A stretch of DNA of 64,000 nucleotides from an uncultured Siphonobacter sp. (GTDB taxonomy: Bacteria > Bacteroidota > Bacteroidia > Cytophagales > Spirosomataceae): positions 310,001 through 374,000 of the forward strand of contig CAJYIW010000024.1 of NCBI GenBank assembly GCA_913775095.1, given 5' to 3'. Made by a program: the position numbers and the translations under genes. Shown piece after piece: positions 53,656 through 62,554 of the stretch (the first letter of the stretch is position 1; each line of letters starts with the position of its first letter). The notes under the pieces are model-generated. The model made no database searches and was not told the DNA's origin. It saw nothing but the letters and a program-made list of their open reading frames with translations.

Positions 53656-56166
53656 ATGAATTTCAGACGCCTCAAACGTATTGCTTTACGAGTACTAGCC
53701 CTATTCCTGATTCTGGGTTTTGTGCTGATGGCGGCCATTTATAGTTACAGAGATCGCATTTTTGATCGCATTAAAGAAGAAGTCAGTCACCAGATCAAAG
53801 GACATTTTTACGCCGATAACTTCAGTATTCTTTTCTGGGAAGGCGGCGTACCGGGCCTGACCATCACGCTGGAGAACGTGCGATTAGAAGATCTGAAGCA
53901 CGATCAGCATCACCTGGACTTTCTGAACGTCCAGCAAGTGCGGGTGCGGCTGGATTTGATTGATCTTTTCCGTCGGCAGGTTCAGATTCGTCACATCCGG
54001 CTGGTGGATGGAACTGTTAATGCCATCAAGCTTAAAGACGGATACGCCAACTGGAGCATCTTTGAACCCAAAGACAAGGCCAAGAAACAGGCGACGCCGA
54101 AGAAAAAAGGCTTTCTGGTGGACATCAAGCAGGTTCGTCTGGAAAATATTCAGGTTCACTTTGCCGACTCCCTCCATCACAAATGGTACGGTGGCTTACT
54201 GAAGGATGTCATCTTTCACATTTCCAATAAAAACAATCAGTTCAAAATTGGCATTCGGGGCCCTATGCACCTGGATGGCCTGGCTTTTAATCCCAACAAA
54301 GGAAGTTTCGGTACCAATCAGGAGACGGATTTGAAGCTCAACCTTTGCCTGGACACGTCCAGCCGTTTACTCACGCTGGAACCTTCCCGGCTGGTTTTTG
54401 AAAAGAAAGATACCCTACGGGCACACGGGCATTTCCAGTTTTTTGTGAAACGTCCACCCTCCATGAATTTATACCTTCATCTCAATCGTTTACCCCTGAC
54501 CAAAGCCCTGGATTTGATGCCTCGTCAGCTGGCCGCTTCGATTGGTAAGTTTGAGTATTACCCCGAAATTGAAAGTGCTCTGGTTCGCGTCAATGGATCT
54601 ACCGGAGCCGGAACCGAGCCCAAAATTGATGTACGTTTCTCAACGGGTCCTGCCCGTTTTGAATCCAAACTGGGTTTATTAACCAACCTTCGAACCAAAG
54701 GGCACTTTACCAATCATGCCAGTGGATCTCTTCCCACGGGTAACGAAAACTCAAGAGTCTTTTTTAAAGAATACACCGCTAACTGGGACGATGGCCTACC
54801 GGTAAGCGGAAAAATCATCGTCCATAATTTCATTAACACGCGAGCCTTCATTACGGCTCACATCGATACGGATTTATCACGCCTCAACGACAATATCAGT
54901 TCAACGGACTTTATTCTTGAGAACGGAAAAATTTACCTGGATGCTCAATACCGGGGTGGCGTAGTAAATGTGATTCATCCCAAGACAGGGGATTTATCAG
55001 GCCTGCTGACGGGAAAATTACGGGTCGAGAATGGCAGTTTCCGTTACCTGAACCGGCAACTCGAATTTGACCAGCTGAATATAAAAGCTGATTTCAACGA
55101 GAAAGATTTACTTATTCAGCACATCACTACTCGCCTGAATAAAAGCCCGTTGACGGTTAAGGGACAAATTAAAAGACTGATTCCCTTCCTGACGTCCTCT
55201 GATGTACGCCTTTATGCCAATGCAGATATCTACTCGCCCAATCTGAATTTCAATGCGATTAAAATCATGCCCCTGAAACCCAAAGGTTCAGCCCTGGCCC
55301 GGAAAAGAGCCCGCAAGCAACTGATTGCCAAGTTTGACCGCATTGTTGATCAGTTGGAAACGGACATTGACCTGCGTTTTGACCGGTTTCAGTATCGGCA
55401 CTTCAAAGCGGGCCAAGTCAGTGGCAAGCTGAATGTAACGACCAAGAAAATGCAGATTAAATCGCTGACGATGAATGCTTTTAATGGTAATTTTAATTTC
55501 AGCGGACAGGTCGACTACGTGCATAACAACCCGGCCCGGCTCAGCGTGGCCTGTGCCTTACGCAATACGAACGTACAGGAGTTATTCTGGGCCTTTGACG
55601 ATTTTCAGCAACAGACCATTACGCATCGCAACATTCGGGGCTTATGGAATTCGGAAGGTAAGATTTCCATGAATCTTCGTCGGGATTACACGCCCATTCC
55701 CGGCAGTTTCTCGGGATACCTGAATTTTAATCTTCGTAATGGAGAACTCATTGGCTTCAAGCCCATCAAGGGAATTCAGAAATTCATATTTAAAAACCGA
55801 AACTTCGATCACATCAAATTCGCTCCGCTGACCAGTCAGTTCCGATTCAAAGGCCGGGAGATTGAAATGGATAAAATGGCCGTTGAGTCTACCGCTTTAA
55901 CTTTGTTCGTAGGTGGAACGTATAGCTTCGGCAATCAGACGGATCTATTCGTTCAGATTCCGTTACGAAATCTTCGCAAGCGGGACAAAGATTATGAACT
56001 GGTTCGCTACGATGAAGAACACACGCCCGGCTGGACGCTTAATCTGCGGGCAAAAGACGAAGGTGCCGAAACGAAAATACGGCTGGATCTGGGGCAAAGG
56101 GTTCGCCATCGCAAGGCCAAACGTCAACTTCAGGAATTATCCGAAGGAACGGGTCGGTTACCGTAA
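53656..56166 (+). CDS. AsmA-family envelope protein
   Basis: About 836 residues from the ATG at 53656 (MNFRRLKRIALRVLALFLILGFVLMAAIYSYRDRIFDRIKEEV); an in-frame TTG lies five codons before. One N-terminal membrane helix is followed by a long beta-rich body typical of AsmA-like bridge proteins, with RVRLDLIDLFRRQVQIRHIRLVDG, LTGKLRVENGSFRYLNRQLEFDQLNIKADFNEKDL, and a C-terminal SGYLNFNLRNGELIGFKPIKGIQKFIFKNRNFDHIKFAPL, the AsmA C-terminal pattern. Proteins of this kind carry lipids between membranes or act in outer-membrane biogenesis. It stands alone, 71 bases before a sugar isomerase gene on the same strand. Confidence 0.85.
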   Translation: MNFRRLKRIALRVLALFLILGFVLMAAIYSYRDRIFDRIKEEVSHQIKGHFYADNFSILFWEGGVPGLTITLENVRLEDLKHDQHHLDFLNVQQVRVRLDLIDLFRRQVQIRHIRLVDGTVNAIKLKDGYANWSIFEPKDKAKKQATPKKKGFLVDIKQVRLENIQVHFADSLHHKWYGGLLKDVIFHISNKNNQFKIGIRGPMHLDGLAFNPNKGSFGTNQETDLKLNLCLDTSSRLLTLEPSRLVFEKKDTLRAHGHFQFFVKRPPSMNLYLHLNRLPLTKALDLMPRQLAASIGKFEYYPEIESALVRVNGSTGAGTEPKIDVRFSTGPARFESKLGLLTNLRTKGHFTNHASGSLPTGNENSRVFFKEYTANWDDGLPVSGKIIVHNFINTRAFITAHIDTDLSRLNDNISSTDFILENGKIYLDAQYRGGVVNVIHPKTGDLSGLLTGKLRVENGSFRYLNRQLEFDQLNIKADFNEKDLLIQHITTRLNKSPLTVKGQIKRLIPFLTSSDVRLYANADIYSPNLNFNAIKIMPLKPKGSALARKRARKQLIAKFDRIVDQLETDIDLRFDRFQYRHFKAGQVSGKLNVTTKKMQIKSLTMNAFNGNFNFSGQVDYVHNNPARLSVACALRNTNVQELFWAFDDFQQQTITHRNIRGLWNSEGKISMNLRRDYTPIPGSFSGYLNFNLRNGELIGFKPIKGIQKFIFKNRNFDHIKFAPLTSQFRFKGREIEMDKMAVESTALTLFVGGTYSFGNQTDLFVQIPLRNLRKRDKDYELVRYDEEHTPGWTLNLRAKDEGAETKIRLDLGQRVRHRKAKRQLQELSEGTGRLP

Positions 56167-56237
56167 TTTTGATTAAATTCTCAGAAAATCAGGGATTTCA
56201 GACTAATTTTCCGTCTTGAGAAAAACCTCTGACTTCT

Positions 56238-57158
56238 ATGAAATCTTCACTTTCCCGCCGGTCCTTTCTTCAGCAGGCCGGTTTAGTTACCTCAGTTGCC
56301 TTTCTGGGTTCGTCTTTAGACGTGCTTGCGTTTAAGAAATCAGGTTTACAAATCGGTTATTCAGCCATTACCTGGGGAGGCAGGGATCTGGAAGCGATTA
56401 AAGATGTTTCGTCGCTGGGTTTTCAGGGCATACAGCTTCGGGCCAATGCTTTCGGTCCTTACCGCAACAAACCCAGCGAACTTAAAACTGAACTCGACAA
56501 TCATAAGCTAAAGCTGGTGATGTTCTCCAGCGGCAACGTAGAAATTGATCCGGAGAAGGAAGAAAGCACCATCAATATGCACGTGGCTCACGCCAGCTTT
56601 GTAAAAGCCTTGGGCGGCAGCAGCATTCAGCTGACCAATAACGTTCGGCCGAAAGATCGGAAGCCTACTACGGAAGAGCTGAAGCGACTGGCCCAGGTGA
56701 TGAACGAAATTGGTAAACAGACGGCTGCCTTTGGGGTACAGACGACGTATCACAACCACATGCACCAGCTAGGCGAAACGCCGGAAGAAGTAGATATCAT
56801 CGTTCAGGAAATGAACCCTAAATACGTCAAGCTCTTGCTGGACGTAGCCCATTATCATCAGGGCGGTGGAGATCCGGCGAAAGCCATTCACCAGTATAAG
56901 GACCGGATTCATGCCCTTCACCTCAAAGATGTGCGTTGTCCCTTGCCCGGTAACGCTGATCCGAAAGCCTATAAATTCGTGGAATTGGGTCAGGGTAATG
57001 TCAACCTACCCGCTGTTTTCAAGGCTCTGAACGACATCAATTTTAAAGGTTGGGGAATCATTGAACTCGACGGCGTCCCTGATCAGGGCAAAACGGCTCT
57101 CTCGTGTGCCGAGACCAGCAAAAAGTTTTTGATGGATCAGAAAATTGCCCTTACCTAG
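56238..57158 (+). CDS. Tat-exported sugar phosphate isomerase/epimerase-like protein (copy 1)
   Basis: 306 residues. A twin-arginine leader (SRRSFLQQAGLVTSVAFLGSSLDVLA) precedes an AP-endonuclease-2-type TIM barrel with LQIGYSAITWGGRDLEAI, GVQTTYHNHMHQLGETPEEVD, KYVKLLLDVAHYHQGGGDPAKAI, HALHLKDVRC and FKGWGIIELD, in which His, Asp and Glu form the metal site. Exported members of this family act on sugars in the periplasm. Next come a tandem DUF1080 protein and a Tat-exported oxidoreductase on the same strand, suggesting a sugar-conversion set. The substrate is not known. Confidence 0.88.
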   Translation: MKSSLSRRSFLQQAGLVTSVAFLGSSLDVLAFKKSGLQIGYSAITWGGRDLEAIKDVSSLGFQGIQLRANAFGPYRNKPSELKTELDNHKLKLVMFSSGNVEIDPEKEESTINMHVAHASFVKALGGSSIQLTNNVRPKDRKPTTEELKRLAQVMNEIGKQTAAFGVQTTYHNHMHQLGETPEEVDIIVQEMNPKYVKLLLDVAHYHQGGGDPAKAIHQYKDRIHALHLKDVRCPLPGNADPKAYKFVELGQGNVNLPAVFKALNDINFKGWGIIELDGVPDQGKTALSCAETSKKFLMDQKIALT

Positions 57159-57529
57159 ATTTTGAGCGGTATCGGATATCTTCTAATGCTACTGAATAGC
57201 ACTGCTGCCAGCGAAAAAGCTGGCAGCATCTCTTAAACCAGCCAGAACGTTCTACGCCCCTGCCCCTTCGAACGAATAGAGCAAAGTAGCTGGAAAACCA
57301 ACTATTCTGGCAAGGATGGATCAACGAAGCAGAAGTAATTATTCTTATCTCTTGCGGTAACCAGTATCAACTCTTTCTTTCCTTCTTTATTAGAAAGAGT
57401 TCTCTGTTTCATAAACGGATTCTGTTTTTCAGGGTAACGCCTGAAAAGCGGGGTCATGTTATTGAAGTGTGTCTGAATGCTTTTCAGCATTTATGTTTCT
57501 TCACCGCATTGACCATTAAACTATTAAAC
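57159..57529. other. Intergenic region with one hairpin
   Basis: 371 bases. It holds the hairpin at 57204-57227 and a minus-strand 62-codon frame (57302-57490) that overlaps the region just upstream of the DUF1080 start, with no family I recognise. Nothing else is seen. Confidence 0.45.
57204..57227 (+). terminator. Hairpin downstream of isomerase 1 (shared with 28469-28492)
   Basis: GCTGCCAGC-GAAAAA-GCTGGCAGC is a perfect 9-bp stem 45 bases past the isomerase stop, followed by ATCTCTT. It matches the minus-strand sequence at 28469-28492 at 23 of 24 positions. Confidence 0.65.
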
Positions 57530-58945
57530 ATGAAAAGATTATCAGTACTTTTAGTAACACTGGCTCTTTCCAGTCATACTTTAAGCTACGCCACCAATCC
57601 CCCGAAAGGTACCTGGAAAAGTTTATTCGACGGGAAGACCCTGAAAGGCTGGAAACTGGCTGAGGGTTCGGCTTCGGGTAAGGCCAAGTATGAAATCAAA
57701 AATGGAGAAATCATTGGTATTTCTCAGATGAATACGCCTAACACCTTCCTTCTCACGGATCAGCAATACGGAGACTTCATTTTTGAGTGCGACGTAAAGA
57801 TTGATAATGATCTCAATTCGGGTATCCAGTTCCGTAGTCTGCAACGCGAAGGCGATGGCCGGGTCAATGGGTATCAAATGGAAATTGATCCCGCCGAGCG
57901 TAGCTGGAGCGGCGGTATTTACGACGAAGCCCGTCGCGGCTGGTTGTGTAATCCCAACAATAATCCGGCAGGTAAAGCGGCTTTTAAAAGAGGTGAATGG
58001 AATAAATATCGCATTGAGGCGATTGGTAATTCCATTCGTACGTTCGTGAATGGCGTTCCTGTCTCCAATCTTGTGGATGACCTAACACCGAAAGGATACA
58101 TCGCTCTCCAGGTTCATAGCATTGGCAAGGATGCTTCGCACGAAGGAAAAGCCATTCACTGGAAAAATATTCGCATCCAGACGGATCAGTTGCAACCTTC
58201 CCCCCTGGATACTACTCCTGTCATTAATCTGGTCCCTAATACTATTTCCGAGCAGGAAAAAGCCCTGGGCTTCAAACTTCTGTGGGATGGGAAAACAACG
58301 AACGGCTGGCGTGGAATCGGCAAACCCGCTTTCCCCGAAAAAGGCTGGAATATCAAGGATGGTGAATTAACCCTCGACGTAGCATCTGGCGGTGGTGGAG
58401 ATATTCTGACGACCGAGAAATTCGGTGCTTTTGAGCTTACCTTTCAGTTCAGGCTAACGGAAGCGGCCAACGCCGGAGTAAAATACTTTGTCAACGAATG
58501 GGTAACGGATACCTATGAATACCAGCCTTCCAATCAGGCACCTGTTATGAAAAGTATCATGGCGGTAGGCCCCGAATTTCAGGTGTTGGACGACGAAAAA
58601 CACCCGGATGCCAAACTTGGAGCGGGTGGTAACCGAAAAATCGGTTCCTTGTACGACCTGATTCCAGCCGACAAAACCGGACCGAATAAAGCGGCCGTAA
58701 AGAAAATCGGTGAATGGAATGAAGGCCGGGTTATCGTTTACCCCAACAATCACGTGGAACACTGGCTGAATGGCTTTAAAGTGCTGGAATACGAACGGAA
58801 CTCCCCGCTTTACAAAGCCTTGGTAGAACGCTCCAAGTACGCTACATTCAAAGGATTTGGTGCCGCCGAAAAAGGCCCGATTCTGCTCCAGGATCACCAC
58901 GACATCGTTAATTTCAGAAGCATCAAGATTCGGGAAATAAAGTAA
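57530..58945 (+). CDS. Tandem DUF1080 (3-keto-disaccharide hydrolase family) protein
   Basis: About 471 residues from the ATG at 57530 ([21 protein letters not shown], signal peptide); the frame opens 21 codons earlier. Two DUF1080 jelly-roll domains lie in tandem: the first begins [20 protein letters not shown] and ends near RIQTDQ, the second begins [19 protein letters not shown] and ends ... [10 protein letters not shown]. Domain 1 holds [19 protein letters not shown] and [17 protein letters not shown]; domain 2 [27 protein letters not shown]1080 (PF06439) includes enzymes that cleave 3-keto-glucosides. Exported to the periplasm, between an isomerase and an oxidoreductase on the same strand. 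Confidence 0.9.
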   Translation: MKRLSVLLVTLALSSHTLSYATNPPKGTWKSLFDGKTLKGWKLAEGSASGKAKYEIKNGEIIGISQMNTPNTFLLTDQQYGDFIFECDVKIDNDLNSGIQFRSLQREGDGRVNGYQMEIDPAERSWSGGIYDEARRGWLCNPNNNPAGKAAFKRGEWNKYRIEAIGNSIRTFVNGVPVSNLVDDLTPKGYIALQVHSIGKDASHEGKAIHWKNIRIQTDQLQPSPLDTTPVINLVPNTISEQEKALGFKLLWDGKTTNGWRGIGKPAFPEKGWNIKDGELTLDVASGGGGDILTTEKFGAFELTFQFRLTEAANAGVKYFVNEWVTDTYEYQPSNQAPVMKSIMAVGPEFQVLDDEKHPDAKLGAGGNRKIGSLYDLIPADKTGPNKAAVKKIGEWNEGRVIVYPNNHVEHWLNGFKVLEYERNSPLYKALVERSKYATFKGFGAAEKGPILLQDHHDIVNFRSIKIREIK

Positions 58946-59055
58946 GTTTGGGGTTTTGAGTTAAAGGGTTTTGAGTTAAAGGTTGAAGTAACGTAATGGC
59001 TTACAACGGCACTCACTCTAAACCCAAAACGCTAAACTCCAAACCATAAACTCAA
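58946..59055. repeat. Facing TTTTGAG repeat arms between the DUF1080 and oxidoreductase genes
   Basis: The arm at 58946-58985 has GGGGTTTTGAG, GGGTTTTGAG and GGTTGAAG units. The arm at 59011-59055 holds CTCTAAACCC, AAAACGCTAAACTCC and AAACTC units facing it. No ORF occurs in this spacer. Confidence 0.7.
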
Positions 59056-59098
59056 TTAATAACCTATAAAAAAAGCCGATTAGCCTTCGGTTTACACT

Positions 59099-60457
59099 AT
59101 GGAAAATCGTCGAGAATTTCTCAAGAAAGTATCCCTGGCTGCCGCTGGTTCTGCTCTGAGCCTGGGTAGCGTCAATGCCATGTCTGCGGCTAGTTACCGT
59201 AAAATCCTTGGAGCAAACGACCGGGTTCGCGTCGGTTGCGTGGGCTTCTCGGATCGTTTTAAAGCCTCACACGTCCCTCCGTTCAAAGCTCTGGCCAAGG
59301 AAATGAACTTTGAAATGGTGGGTGTATCAGACATCTGGAAGCGTCGCCGCGACGAAGGAAAGGCTTTCCTGGAAAAACAATTAGGTGGAACCATTAAAGA
59401 TTATCGCAATAACGACGAACTCTACGATTCGAAAGCGGTAGACGCCGTATTTATCAGTACCGCCGATTTCCAGCACGCTATTCACACCATTGACGCCGTA
59501 AAAGCGGGTTGTGATACGTACACCGAAAAACCACTGGCTGAAACCATGGAAGATGCCCGTGCCGTACTGAAAGCCGTAAAAGCCTCGGGTAAAATCGTTC
59601 AGATTGGATCACAACGTCGCAGTGGTGCGAATTATCACGCGGCGGAAGATTTCATCAAATCCGGTAAATTCGGCCCTATCACGATGGTGGAATTAATGTG
59701 GAACGTTAACCAGCCCGGTCGCTGGCGTCGTCCTGAGCTGGTAGCTCAGTGCAAGCAGGAAGATCTGGACTGGAACCGTTACCTGCTCAACCGTCCAAAA
59801 GAAGCTTTTGATCCTCGTAAGTACCTGGAATACCGTTTGTTCTGGCCTTATTCTTCAGGAATTCCCGGTCAGTGGATGAGCCACCAGATTGATACGGTAC
59901 ACTGGTTCACTGGTTTGCCTCACCCCCGTTCAGCCGTAGCGAATGGCGGTATTTATCAATGGAAAGACGGTCGTAAAAACGCCGATACGCTGACGGTAGT
60001 GTTTGATTACGGTCCATTAAACGATCCGACATCAGGCTTCCAGGTATCCTTTGCGAGCCGTTTCAGTAACTCGGCCGGAGGCACCAAAGAAATTTATTAC
60101 TCCAACGGTGGAGAGTTGAACCTGGACACCAACATGATCTCACCCACGGGTGGATTAACGGCTCGGGATGCCGCCGACATGAAAATGCAGGCGAACCTTC
60201 TGGCTTCTGCCAAACTGGAAGGCCAGAGAGTAGAAACCGGAGCCAACACCGGTGGCGACGTGCTGACGTTCAACCACATTAAAAACTGGATGGAATGCGT
60301 ACGAAGCCGTAAAACGCCCAACGCTCCCATCGAAGCGGGTTACCAGCACTCCATTGCGACGATCATGTCCAACGCGGCCTATCGCACCGGCCTGCGGGTA
60401 ACGTTCGATGAAAAAACGCAGGAAGTGATGGCGGGTAATAAAGTATTCAAATACTAA
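59099..60457 (+). CDS. Tat-exported Gfo/Idh/MocA-family oxidoreductase
   Basis: 452 residues. A twin-arginine leader (ENRREFLKKVSLAAAGSALSLGSVNA), an NAD(P)-binding start (RVRVGCVGFSDRFKASHVPP, with a serine where a third glycine is usual), VDAVFISTADFQHAIHTIDAVKAGCDTYTEKPLAETMEDA (EKP motif) and the C-terminal beta-sheet with WPYSSGIPGQWMSHQIDTVHWFTG. Such proteins oxidise or reduce sugars with a tightly bound cofactor; export through Tat fits folding with cofactor inside the cell. It follows the DUF1080 gene and ends at a strong terminator. Confidence 0.9.
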   Translation: MENRREFLKKVSLAAAGSALSLGSVNAMSAASYRKILGANDRVRVGCVGFSDRFKASHVPPFKALAKEMNFEMVGVSDIWKRRRDEGKAFLEKQLGGTIKDYRNNDELYDSKAVDAVFISTADFQHAIHTIDAVKAGCDTYTEKPLAETMEDARAVLKAVKASGKIVQIGSQRRSGANYHAAEDFIKSGKFGPITMVELMWNVNQPGRWRRPELVAQCKQEDLDWNRYLLNRPKEAFDPRKYLEYRLFWPYSSGIPGQWMSHQIDTVHWFTGLPHPRSAVANGGIYQWKDGRKNADTLTVVFDYGPLNDPTSGFQVSFASRFSNSAGGTKEIYYSNGGELNLDTNMISPTGGLTARDAADMKMQANLLASAKLEGQRVETGANTGGDVLTFNHIKNWMECVRSRKTPNAPIEAGYQHSIATIMSNAAYRTGLRVTFDEKTQEVMAGNKVFKY

Positions 60458-60474
60458 CTGAATCGCTATTCCCT

Positions 60475-60512
60475 AAAAAAGGCTCCGCACCTATCGGTAC
60501 GGAGCCTTTTTT
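60475..60512. terminator. Terminator between the oxidoreductase and the convergent gene
   Basis: AAAAAAGGCTCCG and CGGAGCCTTTTTT form a 13-bp A/T-flanked stem with a 12-base loop, usable from both sides. Confidence 0.9.
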
Positions 60513-60522
60513 ATGCTTATCT

Positions 60523-61014
60523 CTAAACCGCCGCGGCCGTGCTCATCGTCATGTAAAGATTGATGGCAAACTGACAGGAAATCAATAACTCCAGGGGCGA
60601 TTCCTGATTGGGTTCTACCTCTACCTGGTATTCGTACCGGAACGACGACCAGTCAAAGCGGGGCCTCAAAGCCATCGTGACTATTCCCATCTCATTCTCC
60701 AGAATAAAATGGTGATTCAGTAACCCCCGGCCTTTCAGGAGAAATACCTTCTCCTTACCGTCGTAATCGATTCTGATGATAATCTGGCCTTTCCAGTTAA
60801 AAACGATATCTCCTTTATCTACCTCGTTGATGAAAATATCAAACTTTGAAGCCCAGATGTTTTTAGGTTTAATCAACAGCTGTTTCCCCGGCAGTTCGGT
60901 TCTTCCATTGTTTGAAAACCAGCTTTCGTAATGGAACGTCGTTAAAAGATTTTCTTTTTCGTTAAAAATTTCAAATCCAGAGGCAATGGATTTAATCTGA
61001 TAAGTAGTTTTCAT
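60523..61014 (-). CDS. Uncharacterised beta-rich protein
   Basis: 163 residues, no signal peptide or membrane helix. The body alternates short strands (MKTTYQIKSIASGFEIFNEKENLLTTFHYESW, GDIVFNWKGQIIIRIDYDGKEKVFLLKGRGLLNHHFILENE, SSFRYEYQVEVEPNQESPLELLISCQFAINLYM), resembling a tubby/LURP-one-like barrel, but I cannot assign a family. It ends 12 bases before the DUF1684 gene on the same strand, so the two are probably co-transcribed. Confidence 0.65.
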   Translation of the reverse strand: MKTTYQIKSIASGFEIFNEKENLLTTFHYESWFSNNGRTELPGKQLLIKPKNIWASKFDIFINEVDKGDIVFNWKGQIIIRIDYDGKEKVFLLKGRGLLNHHFILENEMGIVTMALRPRFDWSSFRYEYQVEVEPNQESPLELLISCQFAINLYMTMSTAAAV

Positions 61015-61026
61015 GGCAGGTTACCT

Positions 61027-61632
61027 TTACTCGTGAAAATTCATTTCCCCCGCCCGAATGGCAATGGGCAGGTTATTTTCCTTCGGTGGCACCGGGCAGG
61101 TATATTCCGGCGAATACGCACAGAATGGGTTATAGGCCTTATTAAAATCAATCGTGACCCGATTTCCGGTAATGTCGCCCTCGGGAATATCCAGATAACG
61201 ACCGCCCGCGTAAGTTTCTTTTCCAGCCGTTAAATCTTTGAAGGGAATGAATAAGGTACGGGCTTCATTACTTTCAAAAACCAGTAACGTACAGGTTTTA
61301 CCCTGTAACTCGAAAGTAGCTTTTCCGAAAAGGGTATAGTTTTCCGTTTGCCCTCCCGTCATTTGTACGGCGAAGGTTTTGGTCTCGTCCAGTTCCTCAA
61401 TTTTGGCAAATACTTCATAACTCGAATCGGCCGGGAAGTAATTCAGTCCTTTGAAACTGGCTTTATCCTTGATGGGCGATTCGGCGGAAGTCCGGTAGTT
61501 TTCATCTTTCTCTATCCGCTCGGCCCGTAAATCGTCCGCATACGAAGTCGTTTTTCCGGTACTGAGGGAATACGCGACAATGCCTACAATCAGAACGGCA
61601 ATGCCTATTAAAAGTAATTTTCGACTATTCAT
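61027..61632 (-). CDS. DUF1684 protein
   Basis: 201 residues. An N-terminal membrane helix (LLLIGIAVLIVGIVAYSLS) or uncleaved signal anchors it; the DUF1684 core has FKGLNYFPADSSYEVFAKI, YTLFGKATFELQGKTCTLLVFES, LFIPFKDLTAGKETYAGGRYLDIPEGD and FNKAYNPFCAYSPEYTCPVPPKENNLPIAIRAGEMNF, the strongly conserved end of the family. The function is unknown; the conserved P-x-C/Y-P and acidic residues suggest an enzyme or binding fold outside the membrane. It lies upstream of the beta-rich protein on the same strand. Confidence 0.88.
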   Translation of the reverse strand: MNSRKLLLIGIAVLIVGIVAYSLSTGKTTSYADDLRAERIEKDENYRTSAESPIKDKASFKGLNYFPADSSYEVFAKIEELDETKTFAVQMTGGQTENYTLFGKATFELQGKTCTLLVFESNEARTLFIPFKDLTAGKETYAGGRYLDIPEGDITGNRVTIDFNKAYNPFCAYSPEYTCPVPPKENNLPIAIRAGEMNFHE

Positions 61633-61634
61633 TA

Positions 61635-61742
61635 TTGGTTTTGAGTTTGGGGTTCAGGGTTTTGAGTTACTGCTCGAATTCTGATCATGACTCGTTAATT
61701 ATCAGACAACAAACAACTAAAAACCAAAAACTATCAACAATT
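61635..61742. repeat. Repeat arm upstream of the DUF1684 gene
   Basis: At 61635-61668 there are GGTTTTGAGTTTGGGG, GGGTTTTGAG units. At 61706-61742 lies an A/C-rich run (CAACAAACAACTAAAAACC) facing it, a variant of the arm family. The gap lies between divergent genes. Confidence 0.55.
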
Positions 61743-61822
61743 AGCTATTTCCGGGTGCAAATTGCAATGCTTTGGTGTTATCCTGCAAAAATCTACAACT
61801 TAACGGCAAAAGCCAATAAAAT

Positions 61823-62410
61823 ATGTTTACCGGAATTATTGAAGCTACGGGCGTGATTACGGAAGTACAGGCCGAGGGTACCAATGTTACTTTCAGTATT
61901 CAATCTCCCATTTCTCACGAGTTAAAAATTGACCAGAGCGTCTCACACAATGGCGTTTGCCTGACCGTCATTGCCCTGGGCGATGGTGTCCACCAGGTCA
62001 CAGCCATTGATGAAACGCTCAAGAAAAGTAACCTGGGCCGATTACAGGTGGGATCGCTCGTGAATCTCGAACGCTGCATGCAGGCTAATGGTCGTTTTGA
62101 CGGTCACATTGTGCAGGGCCACGTGGATCAGACCGCCCGTTGTACCCGGATTCAGGATGAAAACGGAAGCTGGTTATTTGATTTTGAATACGATACTTCA
62201 GCCGGAAATGTGACCGTCGAAAAAGGATCTATCTGTATCAATGGCGTTAGTCTCACGGTTTTTAATTCTGAACCCTCTTCCTTCCGGGTTGCCATTATTC
62301 CTTACACCTATACCCACACGACCTTTTCACAATTGAAAGCGGGAGATTCGGTTAATCTGGAATTTGACATTGTGGGTAAATACGTCAAACGTTTGCTGGG
62401 ACAAGCCTGA
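61823..62410 (+). CDS. ribE: Riboflavin synthase alpha subunit
   Basis: 195 residues with two lumazine-binding domains: domain 1 starts MFTGIIEATGVITEV and has SVSHNGVCLTV; domain 2 starts GHIVQGHVDQTARCTRI and has KGSICINGVSLTVFN. It dismutates two 6,7-dimethyl-8-ribityllumazine molecules to riboflavin and a pyrimidine by-product. Length and start agree with the family. No FMN riboswitch is visible upstream; the 5' gap carries only the repeat described above. Confidence 0.97.
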   Translation: MFTGIIEATGVITEVQAEGTNVTFSIQSPISHELKIDQSVSHNGVCLTVIALGDGVHQVTAIDETLKKSNLGRLQVGSLVNLERCMQANGRFDGHIVQGHVDQTARCTRIQDENGSWLFDFEYDTSAGNVTVEKGSICINGVSLTVFNSEPSSFRVAIIPYTYTHTTFSQLKAGDSVNLEFDIVGKYVKRLLGQA

Positions 62411-62554
62411 TTGAGTCTCAGAAGGTTACAACAATAATCAAATTTATTATTGTCATATTTCCATTTTTGCCTCTGCGATTCATACATTAGCCCGTTCGTT
62501 AACTTCTGTGGAATGACACGAAAGTCCGTTTTAGACTTAATACACTAGCTTATT

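Noticed and set aside
57302-57490. A 62-codon minus-strand frame upstream of the DUF1080 gene
   Set aside because: No recognisable motif, it opposes the direction of the flanking genes and overlaps the upstream part of the true gene start; not reported as a gene.
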